Assembly (NCBI RefSeq): GCF_023544445.1
Contig: NZ_JALPVJ010000003.1
Location: forward strand, 1 to 64,000
Reading direction: 5' to 3'
Length of the DNA: 64,000 bases
Origin: Actinoplanes sp. M2I2
Lineage (GTDB): Bacteria; Actinomycetota; Actinomycetes; Mycobacteriales; Micromonosporaceae
A program made the position numbers and the translations under genes. Below are positions 9,298 to 17,237 of this stretch, in pieces. Positions within the stretch are counted from its first letter, which is position 1; every line of letters starts with the position of its first letter. The notes beneath the pieces were generated by a model that saw nothing but the letters and a program-made list of their open reading frames with translations, was not told the DNA's origin and did not search any database.

Positions 9298-10323
9298 GTG
9301 GTGACGCGGGAGCGCCCGACTCTGGAAGCAGTGGCGCGTCGGGCCGGGGTGTCCCGGGCGACCGTCTCCCGCGTCGTCAACGGCTCGACCTCGGTGGCCG
9401 CCTCCATCCGTGAGGCGGTCACCCGGGCGGTCGACGAGCTCGGCTACGTGCCCAACCAGGCCGCCCGCAGCCTGGTCACCCAGCGCACCGAGTCGATCGC
9501 GCTGATCCTGCCCGAGACGGCCAACCGCGTCTTCTCGGACGACCTGTTCTTCCCGGCCATCATCCGCGGTGTCGGCGTCGAGCTCGAAGCGGCCGACAAG
9601 CAACTGGTGCTGATGATGGCCGGTTCCGCCCGCAGCCACGGCCGGGTGGAGCGGTACGCCGTGGCCGGCCACGTGGACGGCGTCATGTTCGCCTCCATGC
9701 ACGGCGCCGACCCGCTCCCCGGCACGCTGGCCGGCCTGGGCATCCCGGTGATCTGCAGCGGCCGCCCCCTGAGCCGGACCGAGTCCGGCGGCGCCGACGT
9801 GCCCTATGTGGACGTCGACCACTTCGGCGGGGTCTGCGCGGCCGTCCGCCATCTGGTCACCGCCGGCCGCCGCCGGATAGCCACCATCGCCGGCCCGCAG
9901 GACATGGTGGCCGGCATCGACCGGCTCGCCGGTTATCGGGCCACGCTCGACGAGGCCGGCCTGGCCCAGCACGTCGCGGTCGGCGACTTCACCCGCGAGT
10001 CCGGCATTCAGGCGATGCGCACCCTGCTGGCCGCCGAACCCGGGCTGGACGCGGTGTTCGCGGCCTCCGACATGATGGCCCACGGCGCGCTGCTCGCCCT
10101 CAAGGAGGCCGGCCGCCGGGTGCCGTCGGACGTCGCGGTGATCGGCTTCGACGACTTCGAGATCAGCCGCTACAGCGATCCCCCGCTCACGACGGTGCGG
10201 CAGCCGATCACCGACATGGGCCGGACGATGGCCCGGCAGATGCTAGGACTGATCAACGGCGAGCAGGGCCTGCCCGACGCCGTGGTGCTGCCGACGGAGC
10301 TGGTCGTGCGCGGCTCGGCCTGA
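9298..10323 (+). CDS. LacI-family transcriptional regulator
   Basis: The 341-residue protein starts with the LacI helix-turn-helix and hinge (TLEAVARRAGVSRATVSRVVNG, split here by motif: VSRATVSRVVNG is the recognition part). A periplasmic-binding-like sensor domain follows, with conserved DGVMFASMHG, VDVDHFGG, AVFAASDMMAHGAL, VIGFDDFEISRY and PPLTTVRQPI. The GTG at 9298 is followed directly by a second GTG at 9301. The ribosome site AAGGGGTGA overlaps the stop codon of the beta-glucosidase, so the two genes form one operon. It most likely represses that operon through the palindrome at 7803-7814 and releases it on binding a sugar. Confidence 0.93.
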   Translation: MVTRERPTLEAVARRAGVSRATVSRVVNGSTSVAASIREAVTRAVDELGYVPNQAARSLVTQRTESIALILPETANRVFSDDLFFPAIIRGVGVELEAADKQLVLMMAGSARSHGRVERYAVAGHVDGVMFASMHGADPLPGTLAGLGIPVICSGRPLSRTESGGADVPYVDVDHFGGVCAAVRHLVTAGRRRIATIAGPQDMVAGIDRLAGYRATLDEAGLAQHVAVGDFTRESGIQAMRTLLAAEPGLDAVFAASDMMAHGALLALKEAGRRVPSDVAVIGFDDFEISRYSDPPLTTVRQPITDMGRTMARQMLGLINGEQGLPDAVVLPTELVVRGSA

Positions 10324-10343
10324 ACGGTCACCGAACGGCCCGG

Positions 10344-10530
10344 TCAGCGCCTTGCGGGCTGCTTGTCGGCGCCGCACAGGGCCACCGGTTGCTCAGCGCC
10401 TTGCGGGCTGCTTTTTTGGATGGAGTCGGCGCCGTACAGGCTCACGGGTTTGCTCAGCGACGTGCGGGCTCGTGTGTGGAGCCTGCGCCGTGCGGGCTCA
10501 CCGGCTGGCCCAGCGCTGTGCGGGCGAGCA
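10344..10530. repeat. Degenerate tandem repeat, three to four units of about 49-61 bp
   Basis: Units begin TCAGCG at 10344, 10393 and 10454, and CCAGCG at 10510, each followed by a variant of (C/A)(C/T)(T/G)TGCGGGCT. The first two also share TCGGCGCCG(C/T)ACAGG and a CACCGGTT/CACGGGTT end. The array fills the gap between the lacI-type gene and the EI24-type gene, and its last unit and a half form the 3' coding end of the latter. On the minus strand, TCA in the third unit is the stop codon of that gene. Unit length and sequence vary, so it is an old, decaying array rather than a CRISPR. Confidence 0.7.
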
Positions 10531-11272
10531 GGGTCGCGCCCGCGATGGCCGCCGGCATCAGCAGGATCGCGCCCAGCGGAATCAAGAAGCAGCAGAAGAC
10601 GGCCACGCCGAAGCCCAGCGCGAGTGGCCGGTTCGCCGCCAGCACGGCCCGGCGCCGGGTCAGCCGCTGCCCACGCCGCTGGAACGGGACGCCGGTCAGC
10701 TCGACGGCCAGCAGCCAGCCACCGACCGCGGCGCCGAGCACGGGGATCACCGTCTGGCCGACCACCGGTACGAACCCGAGCAGGAACAGCGGGACGCCGA
10801 TCAGGACGGACAGCCCGATCAGACGCAACGAGTCGGCCAGGCTCCGCCGCAGCGACGGCCAGAAGCCGACCTCGACCTCGTCCGGCACCCCGCCGAAGCG
10901 CTCCTCCACCAGCTCCGAGATGCGCTCGTAGAACGGATCGCCGATCAGCAACGTGACCGCCGTGAAGGTGAGCACGCCGAGCAACCCGGACACGCCCAGC
11001 AACCCGAGCCCGGCGAAGACGCGGACGGCATCGCGAACCGTCCCGGCCCAGTCGTCGGCGAACCACGTGACGGCGCCCGAAAGCTGCGGCAGATAGTCCA
11101 GCAGGAAGAACAGCGCGGTGCCGTAGAGCAGCCCGGCGATCAGCGCCGGCACCAGCCCGAGCCCGAGCAGCTTGGGCCGCCGCAGAACGAGGCCCAGCCC
11201 CCGCCCGAGCAGCCCGGCGCCGACCAGGAACTGCTTGACCACACCCAACGGCCGACCAGCTTCACCATTCAC
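10454..11272 (-). CDS. EI24 domain (CysZ-like) integral membrane protein
   Basis: The 272-residue protein has four or more hydrophobic segments (LGLGLVPALIAGLLYGTALFF, VFAGLGLLGVSGLLG, LIGLSVLIGVPLFLLGF, FGVAVFCCFLIPLGAILL) and the loop PVVGQTVIPVLGAAVGGWLLA typical of the EI24/CysZ family. CysZ imports sulfate in proteobacteria; for actinobacterial members the substrate is unproven. The GTG at 11272 is chosen because the family N-terminus begins there and a TACCCT box lies 7 nt upstream (leaderless). The last 20 or so residues (QPVSPHGAGSTHEPARR) come from a repeat array and look like an acquired extension. Confidence 0.82.
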   Translation of the reverse strand: MNGEAGRPLGVVKQFLVGAGLLGRGLGLVLRRPKLLGLGLVPALIAGLLYGTALFFLLDYLPQLSGAVTWFADDWAGTVRDAVRVFAGLGLLGVSGLLGVLTFTAVTLLIGDPFYERISELVEERFGGVPDEVEVGFWPSLRRSLADSLRLIGLSVLIGVPLFLLGFVPVVGQTVIPVLGAAVGGWLLAVELTGVPFQRRGQRLTRRRAVLAANRPLALGFGVAVFCCFLIPLGAILLMPAAIAGATLLARTALGQPVSPHGAGSTHEPARR

Positions 11273-11351
11273 GCTCAGCAGGGTAAAGCAGCCGCGAAAT
11301 CTTCGCCCCGGTGAGCCACCGCCTCCCCCGCCCGCCCTGGGACGATTGCCG

Positions 11352-11849
11352 CTAGCGGCGACCGCGCCAGCGGCGACCCTCGAAGCCGATGGTGGGCATC
11401 TCGCTGCCCGGCCCGATGGACGGCGGCTCCCACTCCGGGGGCGGTGGGCCGCTGGGGTCGGTGATCTCCGTCGGGGTCGGCACGGGGGGCTGGTCGAGTG
11501 GGGGCCACGGTGGCTCGGAGGCCTTCGACGGGCTGGGCGACGGTGTGGCCGTCGGCCGCGTCGTCGTCGTGCTGACGACAACGGGCGGGGATGACACCGA
11601 GGAAGCTACGGCCGACGGGGTGGCGGTGGAGGTCGCCGCCATCGGTCGGTAGGGCCGGGCCGAGTAGCGCACCGCGACCGGTTCGGTCTTCGTCGCGGTC
11701 GGAGCGGCGCCGAGGCCGCCCTCGCCGCCGGGAGCACCCACTGCAGCGGGGGGCTTGGCCGGGACGGCGAGATTCCAGCCGATCGCGACGGCTAACGGAA
11801 GACCGAGAACCACGAGTCCGACAAAGACTGATTTAGGGGATAGCCGCAC
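11352..11849 (-). CDS. Membrane-anchored Pro/Ser/Thr-rich protein of unknown function
   Basis: A basic N-terminus is followed by one hydrophobic helix (VFVGLVVLGLPLAVAIGWNLAV, about residues 8-29; signal anchor or uncleaved signal). The rest, about 130 residues, is low-complexity Pro/Thr/Ser/Ala with no recognisable domain and an Arg-rich C-terminus (RRWRGRR). This is the composition of a cell-wall-spanning spacer. No homologous family is recognised. The GTG start at 11849 has no evident ribosome site and is the least certain part. The gene is divergent from the secreted protein at 11986. Confidence 0.55.
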   Translation of the reverse strand: MRLSPKSVFVGLVVLGLPLAVAIGWNLAVPAKPPAAVGAPGGEGGLGAAPTATKTEPVAVRYSARPYRPMAATSTATPSAVASSVSSPPVVVSTTTTRPTATPSPSPSKASEPPWPPLDQPPVPTPTEITDPSGPPPPEWEPPSIGPGSEMPTIGFEGRRWRGRR

Positions 11850-11906
11850 GCCCTAGACAACGTGCTGGGAGGCGACAAAGGTTACGGCTCGACGGGCAGA
11901 ACGGGC

Positions 11907-11936
11907 TTGATCAATCTGTCTGAGGGCCGGTACTGT
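11907..11936 (+). promoter_or_regulatory. Predicted sigma-70-type promoter for the secreted protein gene
   Basis: TTGATC (11907-11912) and TACTGT (11931-11936) are separated by 18 nt, close to the actinobacterial housekeeping consensus. Transcription would begin about 11943, giving a leader of about 43 nt before the ATG at 11986. Confidence 0.5.
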
Positions 11937-11985
11937 CCGCAGGCTTCCCCCTGTCGGAACGGGGAGACACACCAACGGGGGATCG

Positions 11986-13041
11986 ATGAAACTCGTCTAC
12001 CGGCGCGCCCTGCCGACCCTCTTCGCCACCGCGCTCACGGTCGGTGTCGTGGGACTCGGCGCCCCCGCGCTCGCCGCCGGCGCGGCGCCGACCGGCAGCT
12101 ACAAGCTGGACAGCAACGCGATCTGGACCGGGCAGACGGTGACGCTCACCGAGACCGCCCTCGAGGACGACGACGTCGAGAACCCGGCGATCGAGCGGGT
12201 CATCAGCTGGGGCGACGGCAGCCCGGCGACGACCGCCACGCCCGGCGAGACGAGCTGGACCCACACCTACGAGGCCGCCGCCACGCGCACGGTCTCGGTC
12301 GCGCTGAACGACGGCACCGTCGCGGGCGCCGGCACCCTGGCCCCGGCCACGGTTGCGGTCACCACGCCGCCGGGCACGCTCGGCTGGCAGAGGAACAAGC
12401 TGTTCACCAGCACCGACGGCGACGGCGTGCCGTACCTCACCGAGGCGATCTTCACGCCGAAGGACCTGCCGACCACCGACGACACCCTGGCCTGGACGAC
12501 GTGGGGCGACGGGGAGTTCTCGCTGCTGAAGGAGCAGGCGTCGTCCACGACGGTGCCGCACTGGTTCGGCACCGGCACGTTCACGCCACGGGTGCAGTAC
12601 GAGAACGGGCAGGGCAAGGCGACCGCCCGCGCCGCGTCGCCGCTCAAGGTCAGTGTCGACAAGACGGCCCCGAAGGTTTCGCTGAAGCTGCCTGCCAGTC
12701 CCGGCAAGGCCGGCTCGTGGTCGACCGTCCGCGGCAGCGCGAGCGACTCGGAGTCCGGCCCGGACGTCGTCAGCCTGGTCGTCTACAAGTGGAACAACGG
12801 CGGCGACTACGTCTACAACTTCGGCACGAAGAAGTGGATCAAGCTGACCGGGCGGAGCTGGGACGAACTGCCGGCCTCGGTCGAGAACCTGGCGCCGGTC
12901 GCCGCGAACGGCACCTGGGCCTCCAAGCCGATCGCCGGGCTGGCCAAGGGCTGGCACTTCGAGATCTGGCCGATCGCCATCGACAAGGTCGGCAACTTCA
13001 GCAGCACGGAGTACTTCTTCCCGGTCTTCCTCTCCAGCTGA
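11986..13041 (+). CDS. Secreted protein with PKD-like repeats, unknown function
   Basis: The 351-residue product has a clear Sec signal peptide (MKLVYRRALP, hydrophobic core, cleavage near APALAAGAA). The mature part contains an Ig/PKD-like module with the ISWGDGSP motif and a second related segment (TWGDGEF), then a possible bacterial Ig-like domain with SVDKTAPKVSLKLPA. The C-terminal portion is rich in aromatic residues and ends at SS without a membrane anchor or sorting signal, so it is probably released or wall-associated. No catalytic motif is visible. The ribosome site is GGGGG, 3-4 nt before the ATG. Confidence 0.8.
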   Translation: MKLVYRRALPTLFATALTVGVVGLGAPALAAGAAPTGSYKLDSNAIWTGQTVTLTETALEDDDVENPAIERVISWGDGSPATTATPGETSWTHTYEAAATRTVSVALNDGTVAGAGTLAPATVAVTTPPGTLGWQRNKLFTSTDGDGVPYLTEAIFTPKDLPTTDDTLAWTTWGDGEFSLLKEQASSTTVPHWFGTGTFTPRVQYENGQGKATARAASPLKVSVDKTAPKVSLKLPASPGKAGSWSTVRGSASDSESGPDVVSLVVYKWNNGGDYVYNFGTKKWIKLTGRSWDELPASVENLAPVAANGTWASKPIAGLAKGWHFEIWPIAIDKVGNFSSTEYFFPVFLSS

Positions 13042-13090
13042 CGAAACACCCAGCCAGCCCGAGACCGGGGCCCGCCGCTGAAAGACGGCC

Positions 13091-13867
13091 TCAATCGTTC
13101 AGGAACGCCGAGATCCGCTCGCGCAGCTCGCGCCGGTTGGTCCACAGGATGGCCGGATGGTCGTACACGTGCAGCTCGGCCCCCGGCAGCAGCGAGGCCA
13201 GCCGCTCGGCCCAGGCGACCGGGTGCAGCTCGTCGCCGACGCACCCCAGCACCAGCGCGCGACCCTGGAAGGCGCGCAACGACGACTCGTCGGCGACCGC
13301 GGGCTCGTGCCACAACGTGGTCAGCTCGGGAGCCAGACCGTCGCGCTGCAACTGCTCGACCCGCTGCCGCAGGAAGCTCCAGCCGGTCGGCGTGTTGCGC
13401 ACCGAGGGCGGCAGCTCGGGCTCGACGGCGGCGGCGATCGACGCCGCCTCGCCCGACTCGACCGCGGCCAGCAGCCGTTCGAGCCGCGCCTCGGCCGCCG
13501 CGGGCCGGTTGCCGTCAAGTGGCGCGGGCAGATAGAAGACGACCCGCTCGAATCGGTCCGGCGTCTCGCTGAGCAGCCGGCCGAGCGCGGCCCCGCCCAG
13601 GCTGACGCCCAGCGCCCGGGTCGCGCCGGTGCGGTCGGCGACCTCGCGCAGGTCGGAGGCCAGATCGCCGAAGCTCCACGGGCCGACCGGGGCGTCGGAG
13701 CGACCGTGCCCCCGGAAATGGAAGAAGACCCGGCGACCGGTCACGCCACTGCCCAGGGGCCGGGTGCCGGCGATGTCGCCGGCCAGCCCGTGGGCGAAGA
13801 CCGTCACCGGGTCACCGACGCCGGTGATGAGGCCTTCCAGGCGTACGCCGGAAGGGGTCGACATCAT
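13091..13867 (-). CDS. Alpha/beta-fold hydrolase
   Basis: The protein (about 258 aa) has the core of an alpha/beta hydrolase: oxyanion-hole strand VTVFAHGLAGD, FFHFRGHGRSD, the nucleophile elbow ALGVSLGGAA (Ser in G-V-S-L-G), and a C-terminal DELHPVAWAERLASLLPGAELHVYDHPAILW with Asp and His of a triad. The substrate is unknown. The start is placed at ATG-ATG 13867/13864 because homology-like sequence begins there. A GTG that overlaps the stop of the upstream DUF2516 gene (GTGA) is an alternative that would add about 35 Pro-rich residues. It lies downstream of the HBHA/DUF2516 group on the same strand. Confidence 0.83.
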   Translation of the reverse strand: MMSTPSGVRLEGLITGVGDPVTVFAHGLAGDIAGTRPLGSGVTGRRVFFHFRGHGRSDAPVGPWSFGDLASDLREVADRTGATRALGVSLGGAALGRLLSETPDRFERVVFYLPAPLDGNRPAAAEARLERLLAAVESGEAASIAAAVEPELPPSVRNTPTGWSFLRQRVEQLQRDGLAPELTTLWHEPAVADESSLRAFQGRALVLGCVGDELHPVAWAERLASLLPGAELHVYDHPAILWTNRRELRERISAFLND

Positions 13868-13971
13868 CTCGGTCGGGGCCTGGGGCAGGGTGGGACGGCC
13901 GGAGCGCGGACCGGTCGGGTCGGGGCGCTGCAGGCGGGGTCCGCCGTCGGGTGGCGGCGGACCGAACCGCC

Positions 13972-14286
13972 TCACCAGAAGCCTTTGCCGTCCGACAGAT
14001 CCTTCAGGCCGGGACGGACGTCGAGCAGGTAGATGAGCGCGGCGGCGATGCCGATCAGGCTGAAGATGCCGACCGCGCTGCTGACCAGCAGCGTGAGCAC
14101 GATGCAGACCGCGAGGATCGCCGCCCACGCGCCCTTCGGCAGCGTGCCGATGGCCTGGAATCCGTCGCCCCGCTGGGTCAGGCAGTGGATCAACGCGATC
14201 GCCTGGACGACCAGCGAAAAGATGAGGATGAGCAGGTTGAGGTAGCCGACGGCGATGTCGTAGAAGATCGGCGCGGAAGAGGCCAT
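13972..14286 (-). CDS. DUF2516 family small membrane protein
   Basis: The 104-residue protein has two to three transmembrane helices (YLNLLILIFSLVVQAIALIHC, WAAILAVCIVLTLLVSS, and IFSLIGIAAALIYLLDVRP), with the R-x-G-x-K-D-L tail common to DUF2516. The function is unknown. The start at 14286 is supported by a TAGACT -10 box 7 nt upstream (leaderless). In Mycobacterium a similar small membrane protein gene follows hbhA (Rv0476, from memory), and the same order is kept here. Confidence 0.8.
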   Translation of the reverse strand: MASSAPIFYDIAVGYLNLLILIFSLVVQAIALIHCLTQRGDGFQAIGTLPKGAWAAILAVCIVLTLLVSSAVGIFSLIGIAAALIYLLDVRPGLKDLSDGKGFW

Positions 14287-14303
14287 GACGGAAAGTCTAT
14301 GCC

Positions 14304-14331
14304 GCGGGGCCCGGCGCACGCCGAGCCCCGC
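14304..14331. terminator. Hairpin between the HBHA-like and DUF2516 genes
   Basis: GCGGGGC (14304-14310) pairs with GCCCCGC (14325-14331), with a further inner CGGCG/CGCCG pairing. It lies 21 nt after the HBHA-like stop on the minus strand. There is no U-tract, so termination may be partial or the structure may protect the mRNA 3' end. Confidence 0.5.
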
Positions 14332-14352
14332 TGATCATCTTTTACCGCGTCG

Positions 14353-14832
14353 TCACTTCGAGGCGGCGCGCTTGCGCGGCTTCGGCGCCGGCGCGGCCTT
14401 GTCGGCGGCGGGCGCGGCGGGCTTCTCGACCGGGGTGGCGGCCTCGATCGCGGCCGGCTCCTCAGTGGTCTCGATGTCGGCGTTCACCACGTCGGCGGCC
14501 TCGACGACCCCGGTGCCGACCACGCGCTCGCCCCGGGCGACCAGAGCGGTGTACGCCGCGAGGGCGCGGTCCTGGGCGATCTGGGCGAACGAGGTGGCGA
14601 CGCTGGCGGCGTTGCCCCGCAGCGCGGAGAAGTCGGTGGTGGACGCCTTGTCGCGCAGCTCGGCGGCCTTGCTGCCGGCCTGCACGTTGTAGACGCGCAG
14701 CGAAGCGGCGGCGCGCTCGCTCAGCTCGTTGACCACGGCGGGCAGCTTGCGCAGCTGCTCGACGGCGAGGTCACCGGCGCCGGCGGCGGCGTAGAGCGGG
14801 GCGGGGATGCGGGTGTTGGTCTGGTCGGTCAT
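14353..14832 (-). CDS. HBHA-like (heparin-binding hemagglutinin-type) coiled-coil protein
   Basis: The 159-residue protein has a helical, coiled-coil-prone body after IPAPLYAAAGAGDLAVEQLRKLP, matching the start of mycobacterial HBHA. It ends in a disordered Ala/Pro/Lys tail (DKAAPAPKPRKRAASK) comparable to the Lys/Ala/Pro heparin-binding tail, though shorter and with fewer lysines. HBHA is a surface adhesin in mycobacteria and also binds lipid bodies and filaments; in a soil actinomycete its role is probably structural. Its ATG overlaps the stop of the upstream XRE regulator gene (ATGA), so both are co-translated. Confidence 0.78.
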   Translation of the reverse strand: MTDQTNTRIPAPLYAAAGAGDLAVEQLRKLPAVVNELSERAAASLRVYNVQAGSKAAELRDKASTTDFSALRGNAASVATSFAQIAQDRALAAYTALVARGERVVGTGVVEAADVVNADIETTEEPAAIEAATPVEKPAAPAADKAAPAPKPRKRAASK

Positions 14833-15317
14833 TTCTGCTCCTCGACGATGGGAGTGGCGATGGGAGTGGAGTCGGGCTCGGCAGCGGGAGTGGGCTGAGG
14901 CTCGGCCGGGGGCCGGGGCTCGTCTCCCGCGGGTGGCGCCTCGGGCTCGGCGGCGGCCTCGTCGGCCGCCCGGCGCGCGTTCTCGTTGCGGAACGTCTCG
15001 TAGATCTGCGACAGGGACTGCTTCTGGGCGATCGTGAGCTCGGGATCCGCGGCGATCGCGGCCAGCACGCCCTGCTGGCCCTCGCTGTCCAGCAGGCCGG
15101 CGCGCAGATACATCGCGGGTGTCGACACCCGCAGCGCGCTGGCGATCTGCTGAAGCACCTCGGCACTGGGCTTGCGCAGGCCACGCTCGATCTGGCTGAG
15201 GTACGGGTTGCTCACGCCCGCCTTGTCGGCGAGCTGGCGCAGCGAGATCTTGGCGGTCTGCCGGAGATCACGGATGAAACCGCCGATGTCCTCAGGCAGA
15301 TCCTTGGGTGCGGCCAT
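14829..15317 (-). CDS. XRE-family helix-turn-helix regulator (Rv0474-like)
   Basis: An N-terminal XRE domain (ISLRQLADKAGVSNPYLSQIE, then RGLRKPSAEVLQQIASALRVS) is followed by a short helical part and a long Pro/Glu/Ala-rich C-terminal tail. An XRE gene directly upstream of hbhA is the arrangement I recall from Mycobacterium tuberculosis (Rv0474-Rv0475). It probably regulates its own operon; inverted repeats lie just upstream. A TACTGT box ends 7 nt before the ATG, so the message is probably leaderless. Length is 162 aa. Confidence 0.88.
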   Translation of the reverse strand: MAAPKDLPEDIGGFIRDLRQTAKISLRQLADKAGVSNPYLSQIERGLRKPSAEVLQQIASALRVSTPAMYLRAGLLDSEGQQGVLAAIAADPELTIAQKQSLSQIYETFRNENARRAADEAAAEPEAPPAGDEPRPPAEPQPTPAAEPDSTPIATPIVEEQK

Positions 15318-15339
15318 GCGTTCGACAGTAATCCGCGGT

Positions 15340-15377
15340 GCTAGCTATTGCAAGCAAAACGCTAACTCCAGCTAGCG
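15340..15377. promoter_or_regulatory. Candidate operator of the XRE regulator
   Basis: GCTAGC occurs at 15340-15345 and again at 15371-15376, 31 bp apart (about three helical turns). The second copy lies within an inverted repeat CGCTA (15360-15364) / TAGCG (15373-15377). The site lies upstream of the XRE gene and just past the asparaginase stop. Repeated palindromes at about three turns suit cooperative binding of a dimeric XRE protein; the match to this protein is inference. Confidence 0.45.
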
Positions 15378-15386
15378 TGAAACGGG

Positions 15387-16295
15387 TCACCGCACCGGGC
15401 GGATCTCCCCCACCGGCTCTCCTCCACCCAGCACGGGCTCGCCGATCGCCGGCACCTCGACGCCCAGCCGGCGCAGCTCGTCGAGCAGCACCGGGGTCCG
15501 CGCGCGCATCCCCCCGTCGTCGATCTTGATGGCGACCGCGCCGCGACCGGGCACGGCCACCGCGACCACGCCCTCGGCGCCGCCCTTGGCCAGCAGGCCG
15601 GGCACCGCGCCCATGAGAACCGTGTCGTCCGCCCCCGTGCCGGCCACCAGCTCGGGGTGGGCGCGCATCTGATCGGCCACCCGCCGCTCGTGGCTGCCCG
15701 GCTCGGCCGCGACCAGCCGCTCGAAGGCACGGGCCAGCCCGGTCAGCGAGAGCGCGAGTACCGGAGCGCCGCAGCCGTCCACGCCGACCGCGGCGATGCG
15801 CTCGCCGGCCAGGTCGGCCACCGCCTCGGTGATCGCCACCTGCAGCGGGTGCTTGGGGTCGCGGTACGTCTCGAGCGGCCAGTCGTTGGCCACACAGGTC
15901 GCGAGCATGCCGGCGTGCTTGCCCGAGCAGTTCATCAGCACCCGCTCGGGGCCACCGCCGGCGCGCAGCCATTCGTCGCGGGCGTCCTCGGCCAGCGGCA
16001 GCGACGTCGGGCAGCGCAGGGCGTCCACGTCCAGGCCGGCCGCCGCGAGGATCTCGCGAACCCGGCGTACGTGGAACGGCTCGCCGAAGTGGCTGCCGCT
16101 GATCAGGGCCAGGTCGGCCTCGTCGCGCGGGACCAGGCCGGCGCGGAGCAGACCGACCGTCTGCAGCGGTTTGTTGGACGAGCGGGGAAAGATCGGACTG
16201 GTGACGTCGCCGCGGCTCTCGCCTCCGAGCACGGCGACCGACCCGTGGTGCACGCTCTCGACGAAACCGGAGCGGACGACTTCGGCGATGATCAT
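15387..16295 (-). CDS. Asparaginase II family protein
   Basis: The 302-residue protein matches the Asparaginase_II family (Rhizobium etli type L-asparaginase, unrelated to the E. coli enzymes): VRSGFVESVHHGSVAVL, RSSNKPLQTVGLLRAG, SGSHFGEPFH, NCSGKHAGMLATC, GVDGCGAPVLALSL and the C-terminal VAVAVPGRGAVAIKIDDG. The family hydrolyses L-asparagine to aspartate and ammonia in the cytosol. The conserved serine and cysteine near NCSGKHAGM are expected active-site residues. Its ATG overlaps the stop of the upstream BKACE gene (ATGA), so the two are co-expressed, perhaps in amino-acid or lysine-type catabolism (inference). Confidence 0.88.
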   Translation of the reverse strand: MIIAEVVRSGFVESVHHGSVAVLGGESRGDVTSPIFPRSSNKPLQTVGLLRAGLVPRDEADLALISGSHFGEPFHVRRVREILAAAGLDVDALRCPTSLPLAEDARDEWLRAGGGPERVLMNCSGKHAGMLATCVANDWPLETYRDPKHPLQVAITEAVADLAGERIAAVGVDGCGAPVLALSLTGLARAFERLVAAEPGSHERRVADQMRAHPELVAGTGADDTVLMGAVPGLLAKGGAEGVVAVAVPGRGAVAIKIDDGGMRARTPVLLDELRRLGVEVPAIGEPVLGGGEPVGEIRPVR

Positions 16296-17170
16296 GCGGT
16301 CTTCAGTCCGTTCCGGGACGACGGGTGGGGCGGTTGGCCGAGGGCGGGCACTCCCAGCAGCTCGCGGGTCTCGCGCGCGGTCAGCGGCGGGCGCTGGGCC
16401 AGCTGGGCGAAGCCGACCGCGCGGGCCACGAGCTGCATGTTCGACTCGACGGCGCGGCCCTTCGCGTACGTGATGGTGTCCTCCATGCCGACCCGCAGGT
16501 GCCCGCCGGCGCTGAGCGAGGCGAGCATGACCGGGATGGCGCCGCGACCGATGCCGGTGGCCGAGAACGTGGTGCCGGCGGGCAGATCGCGGATCGCCTG
16601 CTCACACGCGACCAGCGCGGCCGTGGTGGCCGGCATCCCGCCCGGCACGCCCATCACCAGGTCGACGTGCACGTGACCGCCGGCCGGCAGGCCGTACTTG
16701 CTCAGCAGTCGCTGCAACGACGCGAGCTGGCCCAGGTCGAAGATCTCGTACTCCGGCACGATGCCCCGCTCCTGCATGCGGGTGTGCAGATCGACCACGA
16801 ACTCCCAGCGGTTGAGGAACACGCCGTCGCCGAAGTTGACCGTGCCCATCGTGCAGGAGGCCATCTCGGGGCCGGCGTCGAGCACGGCCAGCCGGTCGGA
16901 CTCCGGGTCGGTGACCGCCCCGCCCGAGGACAGCTGCACGATCAGGCCGGTCGACTCGCGCAACGCCGACACGGTCGCGCGCAGCCGGCCCTGGTCGAGG
17001 GTCGGGCGGGCGTCGTCGTCGCGGATGTGGACGTGGATGATGGCGGCGCCCAGCGCCTCGCACTCCTTGGCGGTGGCCACGAGTTCGTCGAGCGTCACGG
17101 GCAGCGCGGGCACGTCGGCCTTGCTGCTCTCGGCCCCGGTCGGAGCAACGGTGATCACGGTCCCGGTCAT
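16292..17170 (-). CDS. BKACE family (3-keto-5-aminohexanoate cleavage-type) beta-keto acid cleavage enzyme
   Basis: The 292-residue TIM-barrel protein belongs to the DUF849/BKACE family, which condenses a beta-keto acid with acetyl-CoA and splits it to acetoacetate and an acyl-CoA. Metal ligands are visible in IIHVHIRDDDAR (H-x-H), and GHVHVDLVMGVPGGMPA carries further conserved histidine. GAxxxSATGIGRGAIPV and HLRVGMEDTITYAKG fit the family; substrate specificity cannot be deduced. A CACTAT -10-like box ends 7 nt before the ATG, so it may be leaderless. It begins a two-gene operon with the asparaginase-family gene. Confidence 0.87.
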   Translation of the reverse strand: MTGTVITVAPTGAESSKADVPALPVTLDELVATAKECEALGAAIIHVHIRDDDARPTLDQGRLRATVSALRESTGLIVQLSSGGAVTDPESDRLAVLDAGPEMASCTMGTVNFGDGVFLNRWEFVVDLHTRMQERGIVPEYEIFDLGQLASLQRLLSKYGLPAGGHVHVDLVMGVPGGMPATTAALVACEQAIRDLPAGTTFSATGIGRGAIPVMLASLSAGGHLRVGMEDTITYAKGRAVESNMQLVARAVGFAQLAQRPPLTARETRELLGVPALGQPPHPSSRNGLKTA

Positions 17171-17237
17171 GAGACTGATAGTGCCTTAGGGCGTCTCCGG
17201 CGGCTCACGTGGGAGCGAGGCGTGGCCCCGCCCCGCG

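Noticed and set aside
11862..13535. 557-codon plus-strand frame overlapping the secreted PKD-like protein
   Set aside because: It has the Arg/Gly/His-rich look of an out-of-frame shadow, and the other frame has a signal peptide and PKD motif.
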